A stretch of DNA of 64,000 bases from an uncultured Roseibium sp. GTDB lineage: Bacteria > Pseudomonadota > Alphaproteobacteria > Rhizobiales > Stappiaceae. This document shows, piece by piece, positions 1 through 9,955 of the stretch (position 1 is the stretch's first letter; each line of letters starts with the position of its first letter). Location: contig NZ_CANLVF010000004.1 of assembly GCF_947494555.1 (NCBI RefSeq), positions 248,001 through 312,000 of the forward strand, read 5' to 3'. The translations under genes were made by a program, and so were the position numbers. The notes beneath the pieces were generated by a model that saw only the letters and a program-made list of their open reading frames with translations, was not told the origin of the DNA and did not search any database.

Positions 1-51
1 TAGTATAGCGTAGCTATGGAGCGTGTGTGGCAAAGCTTTGGCAATCGGGAC

Positions 52-2826
52 TTAAAACTCTTCTTCAACGCCGTTTTGCACGAGAATTTCCCGCTTTCCG
101 GCATGGTTCGCCGAACTGATGAGCCCTTCCTGCTCCATGCGTTCTATGAGCGAGGCTGCCCGGTTGTAGCCGATCGACAAGCGGCGCTGGACATAGGACG
201 TCGATGCCTTCTTGTCGCGCAGGACGATTGCGACGGCCTTGTCGTAGAGCTCGTTGCCTTCACCGCCGCCGGCGAGACCGCCACCTGCGTCATAGGGACT
301 TTCCGTTTCGTCTTCCTCTTCCGTGACGGCTTCCAGATACTGCGGCGTGCCCTGGACCTTGAGGTGCTTGACGATGTCTTCCACCTCGTCGTCGGCAACG
401 AACGGGCCGTGGACACGCTGGATGCGGCCGCCACCTGCCATGAACAGCATGTCGCCCATGCCGAGAAGCTGTTCGGCCCCCATCTCGCCAAGGATCGTGC
501 GGCTGTCGATTTTCGACGTGACCTGGAAAGAGATACGCGTCGGGAAATTCGCCTTGATCGTGCCGGTGATAACATCCACGGACGGACGCTGCGTCGCCAT
601 GATCAGATGGATACCGGCCGCACGGGCCATCTGTGCCAGGCGCTGGATGGCTCCCTCGATATCCTTTCCGGCAACCATCATGAGGTCAGCCATCTCGTCG
701 ACGATCACGACGATGTAAGGCATTGCCTCGAGCGGCAGCTCCTCGTCCTCGTAAATTGGCTGTCCAGTGTCGCGGTCGAATCCGGTCTGAACAGTACGGG
801 TGAAGCTTTCGCCCTTTTCGAGCGCCTGCTTTATCCGGGTGTTGTAACCGTCGATGTTCCGCACACCCATCTTGGACATCTTCTTGTAGCGGTCCTCCAT
901 TTCGCGGACCGTCCACTTAAGCGCAACAACCGCTTTCTTGGGATCCGTCACGACGGGCGTGAGAAGATGCGGAATGCCGTCATAGATGGAAAGTTCGAGC
1001 ATTTTCGGGTCGATCATGATCAGTTTGCACTGCTCCGGTGTCAGCCGGTACAGCAGGGACAGGATCATGGTGTTGATCGAAACCGATTTACCCGAACCGG
1101 TCGTACCGGCAACGAGCAGGTGCGGCATGCGGGCAAGGTCTGCAACGACGCTTTCGCCATTGATGGTCTTGCCAAGTGCCAGGGGAAGCTTGGCCTTGGA
1201 CTTCTCGAAATCCTGAGCTGCGATCAATTCACGGAGAAACACGGTTTCACGCCGTGCATTTGGCAATTCGATACCGATGGCGTTCTTGCCGGGAATAACG
1301 GCAACACGCGCGGAAATCGCCGACATCGATCGCGCTATGTCATCTGCAAGGCCGATGACGCGGGACGATTTGATCCCGGGCGCAGGTTCCAGTTCGTAGA
1401 GCGTGACCACCGGGCCCGGTCGCACCTCGATGATCTCACCACGGACACCGAAGTCTTCAAGAACACCTTCCAGGATACGGGCGTTTTGCTCCAGCGCGTC
1501 GGCGGAAAGTCCGGGCACTTTGCCGCCGGCCTTTGGTTCGGCAAGCAGGCGCAATGGTGGCAGCTCGTATTCTTCCGGCGCGCCCAGGAAGGATGGCTGG
1601 GCTTCCTCGATGGCGCGTTTGCTCTGTTTCGGCCGCGGCGCCGGCGGAATAACCCTGCCCGCCTGCGGTGTGGGTTGTTCGGCCGGTGCGGGCATCTGTC
1701 CGGGTGCGGCAATTCCGACGGGCATTGCGTGTTGACCCGAAACCGGTCCCTTTTCGATCAGGAGTTCGTCGGGTTCGAAGCTCTCTCCGTCGTCTTCATA
1801 AGGTTCGTCGGCATATAGTCCGTCCGGATCCTCGTCCTCTGAGTGACTTCCGCGATCGTAGAATTCATCAAGCCCGTCGTCGTCCCGCGGCATAAGTTTG
1901 CCGGCAATCGCGCGGCGGAAGGCCGAAAGACGGCTGCCTCGCCTGCCGGTTTCGTATTCAACCGGGTCATCCGTGTCGTCATCGTCCCAGTCATCATCTT
2001 CTTCAGGGGCGGTTCGCGCGCGTTTCAACCCGGTCATCCGGCGCAACTGAGCCGTGCCCTGCAATCGCAAGTGTTCGATCTGACCCACAAATGCGCTGAA
2101 GAAGACCGACAGTCTGGACTCGCTCTCTTCGTCTTCCAGACCGAGTTCTTCTTCAATCGACCTGCCATGTCCCTTGGCGGCGCGCGCCGGTTTGCCGCGC
2201 TCTGTTGCCGGTTCGTCGTCGATCCGATCCTTTGCTCCAAGCCAACCGGCAGCGGACAACAGGAAGAAAATCGCCGGTACGCCAAGACCAAGTCCGCCCA
2301 CGATGGTCGCGGCTCCACTTGTCATATTGGCGGTGATGACCGCGGGAACCTGGTGAACGGTGTCGCCGAAAAATCCACCCAGTCCGGTTGGCAGCGGCCA
2401 GCTGTCCGGCACAGGCAGAGCCGCCAGGGCGCCGGCGGCAAGACTGGATCCGACCAGCCAGAAAAAGAGACGTTTCTTGCCGATACCGAGAGCGTGTCCG
2501 GCCAGGAGCCGCCAGCCCCAAAGTACGAGCGGGATCAGAAAAACAGCGGTCGCAAGACCGATCGTCTGCATAAGTATGTCTGCGATGATCGCGCCCGGAG
2601 CTCCGAGCGCATTGCGCACGGTGCCATCGGTTGCGTGGTTAAAGCTCGGGTCGTTGACCGACCATGTTGCAAGCGACGCCGCAAGCATCGCGGCAGCCGC
2701 AATGATGCCGAGCCCGCAGGCGCCCACGAGGTTGCGGCGCAGGAAACGTTTGATCGGGCTTTCGGTGTCCAGCAGATCAACGGCGGATCTTCGGCCATTG
2801 CTGCGCACTGCGCTTGCCCTTCTCAT
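52..2826 (-). CDS. ftsK: DNA translocase FtsK
   Basis: Septum-anchored ATP-driven DNA pump that moves chromosome termini and dif sites for XerCD resolution at division. Seen: 924 residues; four hydrophobic segments in roughly the first 200 residues; a long acidic/proline-rich linker; a RecA-like motor with Walker A GTTGSGKS near residue 575 and a Walker B-like [11 protein letters not shown] near 710; and a C-terminal winged-helix gamma domain (about 865-915, [20 protein letters not shown]) that in the family reads KOPS sequences. Length and domain order fit full-length FtsK. Its ATG overlaps the stop of the upstream aminotransferase gene by 4 bp, so the two are probably co-transcribed and translationally coupled. 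The 51 bases downstream, at the window edge, hold nothing I can assign. Confidence 0.97.
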   Translation of the reverse strand: MRRASAVRSNGRRSAVDLLDTESPIKRFLRRNLVGACGLGIIAAAAMLAASLATWSVNDPSFNHATDGTVRNALGAPGAIIADILMQTIGLATAVFLIPLVLWGWRLLAGHALGIGKKRLFFWLVGSSLAAGALAALPVPDSWPLPTGLGGFFGDTVHQVPAVITANMTSGAATIVGGLGLGVPAIFFLLSAAGWLGAKDRIDDEPATERGKPARAAKGHGRSIEEELGLEDEESESRLSVFFSAFVGQIEHLRLQGTAQLRRMTGLKRARTAPEEDDDWDDDDTDDPVEYETGRRGSRLSAFRRAIAGKLMPRDDDGLDEFYDRGSHSEDEDPDGLYADEPYEDDGESFEPDELLIEKGPVSGQHAMPVGIAAPGQMPAPAEQPTPQAGRVIPPAPRPKQSKRAIEEAQPSFLGAPEEYELPPLRLLAEPKAGGKVPGLSADALEQNARILEGVLEDFGVRGEIIEVRPGPVVTLYELEPAPGIKSSRVIGLADDIARSMSAISARVAVIPGKNAIGIELPNARRETVFLRELIAAQDFEKSKAKLPLALGKTINGESVVADLARMPHLLVAGTTGSGKSVSINTMILSLLYRLTPEQCKLIMIDPKMLELSIYDGIPHLLTPVVTDPKKAVVALKWTVREMEDRYKKMSKMGVRNIDGYNTRIKQALEKGESFTRTVQTGFDRDTGQPIYEDEELPLEAMPYIVVIVDEMADLMMVAGKDIEGAIQRLAQMARAAGIHLIMATQRPSVDVITGTIKANFPTRISFQVTSKIDSRTILGEMGAEQLLGMGDMLFMAGGGRIQRVHGPFVADDEVEDIVKHLKVQGTPQYLEAVTEEEDETESPYDAGGGLAGGGEGNELYDKAVAIVLRDKKASTSYVQRRLSIGYNRAASLIERMEQEGLISSANHAGKREILVQNGVEEEF

Positions 2827-4046
2827 GCCTGTTCTCCCAGCCAGTTTGCCATGCGCTCCAAAGCGGCTTCCGTCTGCTGCAAAGGCGCTGTCAGTCCCAC
2901 ACGGATGAAATTGCGTCCCGGATTGCTGCCGTCCGACTGATCGGAAGCCAGAAATCCTCCTGGTACGACCTTCACGCCAATGTCGCGCCAGAGGCGTTTT
3001 GTGACCGTGACCCCGTCAGCCCATTTTCCGACATCAAGCCAGAGGAAAAATCCACCCTCCGGGGTGACTGGACCCATTTGAGGAGCAAGAAGCCGTTCAG
3101 CAACCTCAAATTTTTCATTGTAGAGACGCCGGTTCTCCGCAACGTGTGCCTCGTCCTGATAGGCACGGACGGCGACTGCCTGCGCCGGAAGCGAGACTTG
3201 AGGCGCGGCGAGGCCGCGGAACTTTGCCCATCTTCGCAGAAAATCCGAATCACCGGCGGCAAAGCCGCATCTCAGGCCCGCCAGGTTGGAACGTTTCGAC
3301 AGCGAATTCAGGACGATGATGTTCTCAAAACCCGTTCCCATGGCCTTTGCGGCCTCGAGAATGCCAGGCGGCGGTGTGTTGCGGTAAATTTCCGAGTAGC
3401 ATTCATCGGCAAAGATAAAAAAGCGATGCTTGCGTGCAAGGCCGATCAGCTGCTGCCAATATTCCAGACTGGCCGGATAACCCTCCGGGTTCGTTGGCGA
3501 AGCGACGTAAAACGCAACGGTTTCATCCAGGAGATCGGAATCCAGACTGTCGAGATGAGGCAGGAAGTTGTTCCCCGGCACCGCATCCAGCAGCACCGCG
3601 CGGGCGTCGGCGACATGCGCTGCGGCCGCGTATGTCTGGTAAAACGGGTTCGGCAAAACGACGACCGGATGATCCAATCCCTTGTCCAGCTGATCCCGGG
3701 CTGCGATTGCACCGAATGACAGACCTTCGCGCGAGCCGTTCAGGGGCAGCACGCCGTCTTCCGGATCGATCATGCCGCCAAGCGAGTATCTGCGATCGAG
3801 CCAGCCTGCTACGGCATTCCGGAAGTCCTGAGACCCCTTTATGGGCGGATACCGGCGGAAATCACCAATGTTTTCAGCAAGAACGCTCGCCGTAAACTCC
3901 GGAATTGCATGCTGGGGCTCGCCGATTGTCATGATAATCGGATCGAGACCGGGTGACTCGCCGTCCAAAAGCTCGGCAAGACGCTGAAATGGATTGGAGC
4001 TCGGCAAAACAGCGCCGCGCGTGTAGGCTTGAAGGCTGGCAGTCAT
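2823..4046 (-). CDS. Class I/II PLP-dependent aminotransferase
   Basis: Fold-type I aminotransferase of 407 residues, resembling the DapC/LL-diaminopimelate aminotransferase branch. The substrate cannot be fixed from sequence. Seen: an N-terminal [10 protein letters not shown] segment, a mid-protein [10 protein letters not shown] loop, an [10 protein letters not shown] strand with the PLP-contacting Asp, and the Schiff-base lysine in [16 protein letters not shown] near residue 250. I take the ATG at 4046 rather than the in-frame ATG at 4064, because GGAA sits about six bases before 4046 and nothing similar precedes 4064. Its stop overlaps the ftsK start. A role in diaminopimelate supply next to a division gene is attractive but is inference from family and position. 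Confidence 0.88.
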   Translation of the reverse strand: MTASLQAYTRGAVLPSSNPFQRLAELLDGESPGLDPIIMTIGEPQHAIPEFTASVLAENIGDFRRYPPIKGSQDFRNAVAGWLDRRYSLGGMIDPEDGVLPLNGSREGLSFGAIAARDQLDKGLDHPVVVLPNPFYQTYAAAAHVADARAVLLDAVPGNNFLPHLDSLDSDLLDETVAFYVASPTNPEGYPASLEYWQQLIGLARKHRFFIFADECYSEIYRNTPPPGILEAAKAMGTGFENIIVLNSLSKRSNLAGLRCGFAAGDSDFLRRWAKFRGLAAPQVSLPAQAVAVRAYQDEAHVAENRRLYNEKFEVAERLLAPQMGPVTPEGGFFLWLDVGKWADGVTVTKRLWRDIGVKVVPGGFLASDQSDGSNPGRNFIRVGLTAPLQQTEAALERMANWLGEQA

Positions 4047-4096
4047 GTAATTTCCGGCGATCATTACGCATTACTTTGACCAGACCCTATCGCCCT

Positions 4097-4121
4097 CTTG
4101 GTAAATCTCTGATTAACCAAG
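4097..4121. promoter_or_regulatory. 25-bp hyphenated palindrome, possible operator
   Basis: The arms CTTGGT...ACCAAG are separated by an AAATCTCTGATTA core that continues the symmetry, so ten of eleven possible pairs match. It lies between the divergent aminotransferase (start 4046) and SGNH hydrolase (start 4217) genes. The geometry suits a dimeric repressor site, but no regulator gene is adjacent. Confidence 0.4.
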
Positions 4122-4216
4122 GACGAGAACTGAGGTTCCAATCAACGCAATTGCCTGTGCCGCGCTTCTTTTTTATGGTCTTTTTCAAGAGCGCTCATTG
4201 GTCAAAAAGGATTTTC

Positions 4217-4876
4217 ATGACCGCACACAAAGACCCGGTATCCGTCGTTTGTTTCGGTGATTCCCTTACCTGGGGGTTCAATCCCCTGGACAAGTCCAGA
4301 TACAGTCATGAAGTCCGCTGGACCCGCAGGCTGCAGCACGAACTTGGACCATCGTTTCATATCATCGAAGAAGGCGTCAACGGCCGCACCACCGTCTTTG
4401 AGGACCCGACACGGGGCGACAAAAACGGCTTGGCGCATCTTGCCACGGTGCGCAAGACGCATATGCCGATCGATATCCTGATCATCATGCTCGGTTCGAA
4501 CGATCTTCAGGACCGGTTCAACATGAGTGCCGATGCGATCGGGCTGGCGATGGGCAGGATCCTGTTTGCGGCGACGCAGGCAACGGACGACGTGGAAGGC
4601 CGCGCGCCAAAGGTCCTTCTGATGGCACCGCCGCCACTGGGCGACTTCACCGGTCTCGAATATGAAGGTCTTTATTCCAATGCGCACGGGGGCGCCCAGT
4701 CACGGCGTCTCGCAGAGGTTTATGCGCGCCTTGCGGAGCAATACGGCACCGCTTTTCTGGATGTCGGGAAGCACATGAATGCGAGCCCGGTCGATGCCAT
4801 ACATTTCGAGGCAGCGCCACAGGCAAATCTGGCCAAAGTCATTGCAAATGAGGTCCGAGGGCTGGCCGGCATCTGA
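4217..4876 (+). CDS. SGNH/GDSL-family hydrolase
   Basis: Serine esterase/lipase-type hydrolase of 219 residues. Seen: block I FGDSLTWG with the nucleophile Ser near residue 13, block III GSNDLQDRF near 93, and block V DAIHFE near 194 supplying Asp and His. No signal peptide, so probably cytoplasmic. The family covers acyl-ester, thioester and aryl-ester substrates; the nearest type looks like the arylesterase/acetylxylan-esterase group, but the substrate is not readable. Start chosen at 4217 because AAGGA lies about six bases upstream; the frame is open further back, through 3953, without a better start. Its stop is one base from the stop of the convergent gene. Confidence 0.88.
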   Translation: MTAHKDPVSVVCFGDSLTWGFNPLDKSRYSHEVRWTRRLQHELGPSFHIIEEGVNGRTTVFEDPTRGDKNGLAHLATVRKTHMPIDILIIMLGSNDLQDRFNMSADAIGLAMGRILFAATQATDDVEGRAPKVLLMAPPPLGDFTGLEYEGLYSNAHGGAQSRRLAEVYARLAEQYGTAFLDVGKHMNASPVDAIHFEAAPQANLAKVIANEVRGLAGI

Positions 4877-4877
4877 T

Positions 4878-5396
4878 TTAGACCTTGAGTTTTTCCAATG
4901 CCTTTCGAATGCGCACTTTTACCGAGCCAGCCGTCTCGTATGCGCCAGACCGTTCCAGCGTTTCAATCGCACGGGATCTGTGACCCGGGAACCGCAGGGC
5001 AAATACGGCCAACGCGTAGTGGGACCAGGCACGCAAGAACTTGTTTTCAGATGTCAGTCCGCTGTCGATCATCTGCCTGAGGGGGTCTTCCAGATGTTCC
5101 GGGATTTGCAAATGCTCGAAATACTGAAGAAAGTGCAGTCGGGCTTCCCAGTCGGTTAGCTTCGGCGCGAAGGCTGCGTGTCTCGCTGCTAACTGTTCCG
5201 GAAGCCCGCTTCTGGATTTTGCCACGTAATGCTTCAAAAGCCACGTTGCGCCGCGCTCACACTCCTCAATCTCGCAGAGCTCAACCAGGTGAATGGTGAA
5301 GTCCGGTTCTGTCGCAAAGCTTGAGTAGGCATGCTCCAGCGGCGCGGTATCCTTACCGTCCCACTTTCGGAGAATCCGGGCGAGATGCATGCGCAT
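4878..5396 (-). CDS. Conserved hypothetical protein, helical-repeat-like
   Basis: Family not recognised. The 172-residue product is predicted soluble and strongly helical by composition, with a regular spread of Leu/Ala, Glu/Arg and aromatic residues such as LHFLQYFEHLQIPEHLEDPL and HYALAVFALRFPGHRSRAIETL, which suggests HEAT- or TPR-like helical hairpins. No catalytic motif, signal peptide or membrane segment. A second in-frame ATG lies two codons downstream (5390), and neither start has a good ribosome site. It is convergent with the SGNH hydrolase gene with almost no spacer, and 17 bases upstream of it is the DUF1674 gene on the same strand, so it may be the second gene of that transcript. 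Confidence 0.7.
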   Translation of the reverse strand: MRMHLARILRKWDGKDTAPLEHAYSSFATEPDFTIHLVELCEIEECERGATWLLKHYVAKSRSGLPEQLAARHAAFAPKLTDWEARLHFLQYFEHLQIPEHLEDPLRQMIDSGLTSENKFLRAWSHYALAVFALRFPGHRSRAIETLERSGAYETAGSVKVRIRKALEKLKV

Positions 5397-5413
5397 GAGC
5401 TAGGGGCAGGCCC

Positions 5414-5677
5414 TCAAAAGTCGACCGTCAGGCCCTTGATCTCCCAATCATCGTACCGGGTCGGTTCCAGTCCGCCGCGGCCGTTGATCTCATCCGGCAT
5501 GGCATCTTGTTTCGCGTCGATCTGTTTCCGGCGCTCGTCGGCCTCTAGAAGAGCGCGCTGGGCGGCAGGTGGGAGGTCCTCGAAACGTTTCTTCGGCTCC
5601 ACAGCGGTTTCTGTCTTCAGCGAAGGAGCTTCACTCTGGCTGTAGCTCTCGGTCGGTTCTTTCTGGTCGTGCGTCAT
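5414..5677 (-). CDS. DUF1674 / SDHAF4-like protein
   Basis: Small 87-residue protein with a disordered acidic N-terminus and the diagnostic C-terminal block GGLEPTRYDDWEIKGLTVDF. Known for the family: the eukaryotic homologue SDHAF4 binds flavinylated SdhA during succinate dehydrogenase assembly, and alphaproteobacterial versions are presumed to act likewise. The RYDDWE and C-terminal VDF residues of the family are present. Its neighbourhood, near htpX and rsmB, is one I associate with this family in alphaproteobacteria. No sdh gene lies in the window. Confidence 0.88.
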   Translation of the reverse strand: MTHDQKEPTESYSQSEAPSLKTETAVEPKKRFEDLPPAAQRALLEADERRKQIDAKQDAMPDEINGRGGLEPTRYDDWEIKGLTVDF

Positions 5678-5856
5678 GTTAGCTATTGGCTGGCTGCATG
5701 TTTCGGTTATGTCGTCCTGATTATCTTATATAAGGCATGATTGCCGGATTTGGCAGTGGGCGAATTCCAGTATCGGTATTGCTCGATTGGGCTCACAGCC
5801 GTGAATATTCGGCCGCGGCGGGCAGCCCCGCGCAGTTTACATTCCGTCCGATTCGG

Positions 5857-7107
5857 TTATGCCCGACTGTGCGCGGCTTCAGGTGCCGCGAGCGGCAATT
5901 GGGTGTGCCGTGGTTGCCTGTATCTGACAAGCAGGAAGAAACCGGCTGGAACCGCGGCTACCAGCAAAAATACCAAGGTCGCATGGGTCCCCAGGGTTGA
6001 AGGTAAGATCGACAGGAGCAACACATAGACAAAAGGTTGCATCCAGGTAATGCCCACCAAAAACTGCAACTCCATTGGCCAGTCAGGCAGCGACCTGGCA
6101 ACGAAAAGTACGCCCGCGGCAAACAGGGGCCAGCTGTAGTACAGAAAGGACGGTGCAACGATGGTGCTGAGCAGCAAAACAAACCCGATACGCAACTCAT
6201 AAGGCAAGCGGGAAGGCAGGCGGAGTGTGCAGATCACGCCCAGTATGATTGCTGCAAAGACGAGCGCCGCTCTCAAACCCATATCGACATGCATCCTGCC
6301 CAAAAAAGACCGGAGCGAGGTGTCCCATTCCAGGGCCGTGAGTGCGTAGGCCTGATAAAGGGGCGTTGTGAAGGACGACATATAGCTCAGCAAAACATTT
6401 GGTCCGTAAAGGGCAAGTGAGAGGCCCGTCAGCACCAACGTGCCGAGTGTTGCCCAACCGATGCATCGCCAAGCGCCAATGCTGACCAAAAAGAAAGGAA
6501 CAAGAAGCCCGTATTGCGGCTTAATTGTCGCGACGGCGAGCGACAAGCCGGCCAGAATGGGGCGTTGCTTTGCGTGAACAAGAGCAAAAACAATCAATGT
6601 TATTATAAAGATAGAAAGATTTAGCCGTAGAAGGATCTGAACCGTTCCAACGGAGGCTGCAAACAGCGCGGACACGGCCAGATTAAACCCCGCAAGCCGT
6701 GGAATCGCGAAGAGCGCTATCAGAGTCATTCCCAATACGATGATTTTCAGCGTGGCGAAATCCATCCAGGAAAAAACATGAAAGAGTGGGAGGGCATGCG
6801 GCGGATTTAAGAAAATCAGGTCTGATAGCCGTTCCGACAACCCGTCCCGGAACAACTCCGGATCGTAGACGTCCGCCGCTGATCCGGCATTGGACATCTC
6901 AGAGGCCCGATGAAACGCTGAGAGGTCCTCGACGCGTGCATCCTTCAGGGTTCGCGGAAAGTCAAAAACGGCGGACCTGACAGTCCACAAGGCTTGCAGC
7001 GTACCAAGCGCCGATATGATCAACAGCCACAAAAACGCGGGCCCGCCGAGTGTGTTTTTGACGGTTTTCGAGTGCCAGAACGGCAACAGGCTGCGAGCAG
7101 AAGACAA
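5857..7107 (-). CDS. GT87 (DUF2029)-type integral membrane glycosyltransferase
   Basis: 416-residue polytopic membrane protein with about ten hydrophobic segments and a large periplasmic loop after the first, containing DVYDPELFRDGL and LNPPHALPLF. This layout fits the GT87/DUF2029 (PimE-like) family, which uses polyprenyl-phosphate mannose-type donors on the periplasmic face. The acceptor here is unknown. The first codon appears to be TTG (7105-7107), with GGAA eight bases upstream; no in-frame ATG occurs before the first membrane segment. It ends with a hydrophilic tail LVRYRQPRHTQLPL. It stands alone on its strand, divergent from htpX. The 179 bases below it, up to the DUF1674 gene, hold no gene I can see. 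Confidence 0.78.
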   Translation of the reverse strand: MSSARSLLPFWHSKTVKNTLGGPAFLWLLIISALGTLQALWTVRSAVFDFPRTLKDARVEDLSAFHRASEMSNAGSAADVYDPELFRDGLSERLSDLIFLNPPHALPLFHVFSWMDFATLKIIVLGMTLIALFAIPRLAGFNLAVSALFAASVGTVQILLRLNLSIFIITLIVFALVHAKQRPILAGLSLAVATIKPQYGLLVPFFLVSIGAWRCIGWATLGTLVLTGLSLALYGPNVLLSYMSSFTTPLYQAYALTALEWDTSLRSFLGRMHVDMGLRAALVFAAIILGVICTLRLPSRLPYELRIGFVLLLSTIVAPSFLYYSWPLFAAGVLFVARSLPDWPMELQFLVGITWMQPFVYVLLLSILPSTLGTHATLVFLLVAAVPAGFFLLVRYRQPRHTQLPLAAPEAAHSRA

Positions 7108-7154
7108 GGCAAAAATTCCTTTGTAAAAAATCAGGAGAATACAAACGGCGCAAA

Positions 7155-7201
7155 AACCTTAAGTTGCGCAGAAATCTAAAAAATGAGTTAAACTTAAGGT
7201 T
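7155..7201. repeat. 11-bp perfect inverted repeat around CTTAAG
   Basis: AACCTTAAGTT at 7155-7165 is mirrored by AACTTAAGGTT at 7191-7201, 25 bases apart. Each arm contains CTTAAG and is followed on the plus strand by a GYGCA element (GCGCA and GTGCA), so the pair also reads as an imperfect direct repeat. It lies about 50-95 bases upstream of the GT87 start, in an AT-rich segment, so it could be a regulator site for that gene. Confidence 0.45.
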
Positions 7202-7372
7202 GTGCAATTGAAAGTTGATTGAAAAAATCAGACGAAACGTCCGGCCGTGCCCAATGGACTTTTGCCACCCCGATCTCGTCGCAATAAGCGTTGTGCCTTT
7301 GTGACAAGGAAATCAGTCACGGAACCTGCGTGTCTCCATGGATTACGTCTTTGTAAGGCTCTTGTTGCGCAA

Positions 7373-7401
7373 CTTGCCAAGCCTGGCTTCAATACCCATC
7401 T
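7373..7401 (+). promoter_or_regulatory. Candidate RpoH (sigma-32) promoter of htpX
   Basis: CTTG at 7373-7376, then 17 bases, then ACCCATCT at 7394-7401. This is close to the heat-shock consensus CTTGAAA-N14-CCCCATNT (the AAA extension is missing and the first C is A). It would start transcripts about 70 bases before the htpX ATG. HtpX is an RpoH-controlled heat-shock protease in enterobacteria, which supports the reading; usage in this organism is inferred. Confidence 0.42.
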
Positions 7402-7475
7402 TCAGTCAGGATTTTGACTTGATCGGCGCCAATGCGCGCCGGTGACAAAAGGACAGGAAACGGACACAGGCACTA

Positions 7476-8438
7476 ATGAACTACATTCGTACGGCAATGC
7501 TGCTGGCGGCAATGACCGCCCTCTTTATGGGAATCGGCTTCATGATCGGCGGACAGGCGGGCATGATGATTGCCTTGGCCATCGCAGCCGCAATGAATGT
7601 GTTCAGCTATTGGAATGCGGACAAGATGGTCCTGCGCATGCATCATGCACAGGAAGTGGATGAGCGATCCATGCCTGATTTTTACCGCATGGTGCAGCGG
7701 CTGGCGCGAAACGCGGACCTGCCGATGCCCAAGGTGTACATCATCAACAATCCGCAGCCGAATGCCTTTGCCACCGGGCGTAACCCCGAGAACGCGGCGG
7801 TCGCTGCCACGACCGGTCTCTTGAATATGCTGACACCGGAAGAGGTTGCCGGCGTTATGGCGCACGAACTGGCGCATGTGAAGAACCATGACACCCTGAT
7901 CATGACGATCACGGCGACGATCGCCGGTGCCATTTCAATGCTGGCCAACTTCGCGTTCTTTTTCGGCGGGAACCGGAACAATCCGCTTGGTATTGTCGGC
8001 ATGCTGTTGATGATGATCGTGGCACCGATGGCGGCAATGGTCGTTCAGATGGCGATTTCAAGGACCCGGGAATATGCAGCCGACAGGATGGGCGCGCAGA
8101 TCTGCGGCGAGCCTATGTGGCTAGCCTCCGCCCTCGGCAAGATCGCCGGCGGTGTCGAGCGCATTCACAATCCCGATGCTGAAGCAAACCCTGCGACGGC
8201 GCACATGTTCATCATGAACCCGCTGTCCGGCGAGCGCATGGACAATCTTTTCTCGACACATCCGAACACGCAGAACAGGATCAACGAGCTGCAGAAGCTC
8301 TCAAGCAGCGGTCTTGGAACGGGCGGATCTGCATCGTTTGGCGATGCCGGTTCTGCGCCGCAGTCCGGTCCATGGGCGGGAATGGGCTCGCGGCCAGGGT
8401 CGACCAGGCGGGACGCTCCCAAAGGTCCTTGGGGCTGA
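7476..8438 (+). CDS. htpX: Membrane-bound zinc metalloprotease HtpX
   Basis: M48-family quality-control protease that degrades misfolded inner-membrane proteins with FtsH. Seen: 320 residues; two N-terminal membrane segments (about 4-36); the zinc motif HELAH at about residues 129-133; two more hydrophobic segments (about 145-200); the downstream [14 protein letters not shown] with the third zinc ligand Glu; and a Gly/Ser/Pro-rich C-terminal tail after [14 protein letters not shown] at 7476 follows ACACAGG. It is preceded by a heat-shock-like promoter and followed by a strong terminator, so it is probably monocistronic although rsmB follows on the same strand. Confidence 0.96.
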   Translation: MNYIRTAMLLAAMTALFMGIGFMIGGQAGMMIALAIAAAMNVFSYWNADKMVLRMHHAQEVDERSMPDFYRMVQRLARNADLPMPKVYIINNPQPNAFATGRNPENAAVAATTGLLNMLTPEEVAGVMAHELAHVKNHDTLIMTITATIAGAISMLANFAFFFGGNRNNPLGIVGMLLMMIVAPMAAMVVQMAISRTREYAADRMGAQICGEPMWLASALGKIAGGVERIHNPDAEANPATAHMFIMNPLSGERMDNLFSTHPNTQNRINELQKLSSSGLGTGGSASFGDAGSAPQSGPWAGMGSRPGSTRRDAPKGPWG

Positions 8439-8504
8439 CAGACACTCCTGCGCAGAAAGAAACCGCTTTTCTGCGCGAATGGTTGGCCTTAAAAGGAGGG
8501 AAAC

Positions 8505-8544
8505 GCGCCGCAGCCGGATATCCGGTTCGCGGCGCTTGGTTTTT
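8505..8544 (+). terminator. Rho-independent terminator of htpX
   Basis: GCGCCGCAGCCGGAT pairs with ATCCGGTTCGCGGCGC (small bulge) and is followed by TTGGTTTTT. A second, weaker stem (CGCAGAAAG/CTTTTCTGCG) lies just upstream at 8451-8475. The strong hairpin argues that rsmB starts after it. Confidence 0.82.
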
Positions 8545-8578
8545 GCTGCTGGAAAGCAGCGCCGAACAGGAACAGTCT

Positions 8579-9955
8579 TTGAAAAGTCGTGCAGCCAAGA
8601 CGTCCGGATCGCCCGGCAAAAATGAAGCTGAACAAGCGGAAAAGCCCGGGTTTGCCGCCCGCAAGGTCGCGGCTGATATCCTTGGAAATGTCGTTCACAA
8701 AAAGAGGCCGCTCGACGGAGAAACAGATATTGCCTCGGGGCATTCGGGGTTCCGCTCACTTGCCGGCAATGACCGGTCGCTCGTTCGGGCGATTGTCGGA
8801 GCCTCGCTGAGGCATCGCGGCGAAATCTCGGAAATCGTTGACCGACTGCTGGACCGTCCGATCCCCGAAAAGACCGGCAGGGTTCTGGACATCCTGCATA
8901 TTGCCATTGCGCAGATGCTTTTCCTGGAAATTCCGGACCGGGCTGCGGTTTCGCTGGCAGTCGATCATGCGGGCCTGGACCGCAGGGTTCGGCCCTACAA
9001 GGGACTTGTGAACGGTGTTCTTCGCCGCCTTGGCAGGGAAAAGGAAGACCTTGTTTCCGACCTTGACGCCGAGGTGCTGAATACTCCCGATTGGCTCTGG
9101 GAAAGCTGGCAAACTGCCTATGGCGAAGACACAGCCCGGGCCATTGCGCGTGCACATCAGAGCGAAGCTGCGCTCGATCTGACCGTCAAATCGGATGCGG
9201 AAGGCTGGGCGAATACTCTTGGAGGTCAGGTCGTAGGCGCGGGCAGTGTCAGGCTCAAGAACAAAGGAGCGGTCGACACGCTTGCCGGATATGATGATGG
9301 GAAATGGTGGGTCCAGGACGCAGCGGCAGCGCTGCCGGCCCGGCTTCTGGGCGAGGTGCGCGGCCTCCAGGTGGCTGATCTATGTGCTGCTCCCGGCGGC
9401 AAGACCGCCCAGCTTGCAGCTGCGGGCGCCGAGGTGACGGCCATCGACATTTCGAAGGGCCGTCTTGTTCGTCTGAAAGAGAACATGGTCAGGCTCGATC
9501 TTCAGGTCCGGACCGTTGTGTCTGACCTTCGCGCATTTGAACCGGAAGAACCGTTCGACGCACTGTTGCTCGACGCTCCGTGCAGCGCGACCGGCACAAT
9601 CCGGCGTCATCCAGATGTTGCCTGGATCAAGAAACCATACGACATTGAAAAATTGGCTGAAATCCAGCGAGAATTGCTCGACAGGGTGTTGGCGTGGGTC
9701 AAGCCGGGTGGTTTGCTTGTCTATTGCACGTGTTCGCTCGAGGCCGCCGAAGGAGAACATCAGGCAAGTGCCTTTTTGGAGCGTAATACCGGCACTGTCG
9801 AGCTGGAACCGGTTCAGGCAAGTGAGATCGGAGAACTTGACGACGTCATTTCAACGGAAGGGTATTTGCGGTGCCTGCCGAACCACAGGGCCGCGTCGGA
9901 TCCTCTAACCCTCGGCATGGACGGGTTCTTTGCCGCCCGATTCAGGCGGTCTTAA
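8579..9955 (+). CDS. rsmB: 16S rRNA (cytosine-967-C5)-methyltransferase RsmB
   Basis: SAM-dependent m5C methyltransferase for 16S rRNA. Seen: an N-terminal NusB-like RNA-binding helical domain (about residues 25-155, RKVAADILGNVVHKKRPLD onward), then a Rossmann domain with DLCAAPGGKTAQLAAAG, the DAPCSATGTIRRHPD loop near 330, and the TCS motif in YCTCSLEAAEGE near 383; the two Cys are the release and catalytic residues in this family. The frame is open upstream into htpX, but the htpX terminator lies in that part. I choose TTG at 8579, preceded by AGGAAC, giving 458 residues, a normal length. The exact start is uncertain. Confidence 0.93.
   Translation: MKSRAAKTSGSPGKNEAEQAEKPGFAARKVAADILGNVVHKKRPLDGETDIASGHSGFRSLAGNDRSLVRAIVGASLRHRGEISEIVDRLLDRPIPEKTGRVLDILHIAIAQMLFLEIPDRAAVSLAVDHAGLDRRVRPYKGLVNGVLRRLGREKEDLVSDLDAEVLNTPDWLWESWQTAYGEDTARAIARAHQSEAALDLTVKSDAEGWANTLGGQVVGAGSVRLKNKGAVDTLAGYDDGKWWVQDAAAALPARLLGEVRGLQVADLCAAPGGKTAQLAAAGAEVTAIDISKGRLVRLKENMVRLDLQVRTVVSDLRAFEPEEPFDALLLDAPCSATGTIRRHPDVAWIKKPYDIEKLAEIQRELLDRVLAWVKPGGLLVYCTCSLEAAEGEHQASAFLERNTGTVELEPVQASEIGELDDVISTEGYLRCLPNHRAASDPLTLGMDGFFAARFRRS

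Larger units (their letters stand above)
7108..7475. promoter_or_regulatory. Intergenic region between GT87 gene and htpX
   Basis: 368 bases with no gene. It carries an AT-rich stretch with an inverted repeat (7155-7201) near the GT87 gene and, nearer htpX, a heat-shock-like promoter (7373-7401). Both are listed separately. Confidence 0.6.

Noticed and set aside
16..1818. A 600-codon open frame on the plus strand opposite ftsK
   Set aside because: It is the antisense shadow of ftsK, whose motor and gamma motifs are clear on the minus strand; the antisense product has no recognisable domain.
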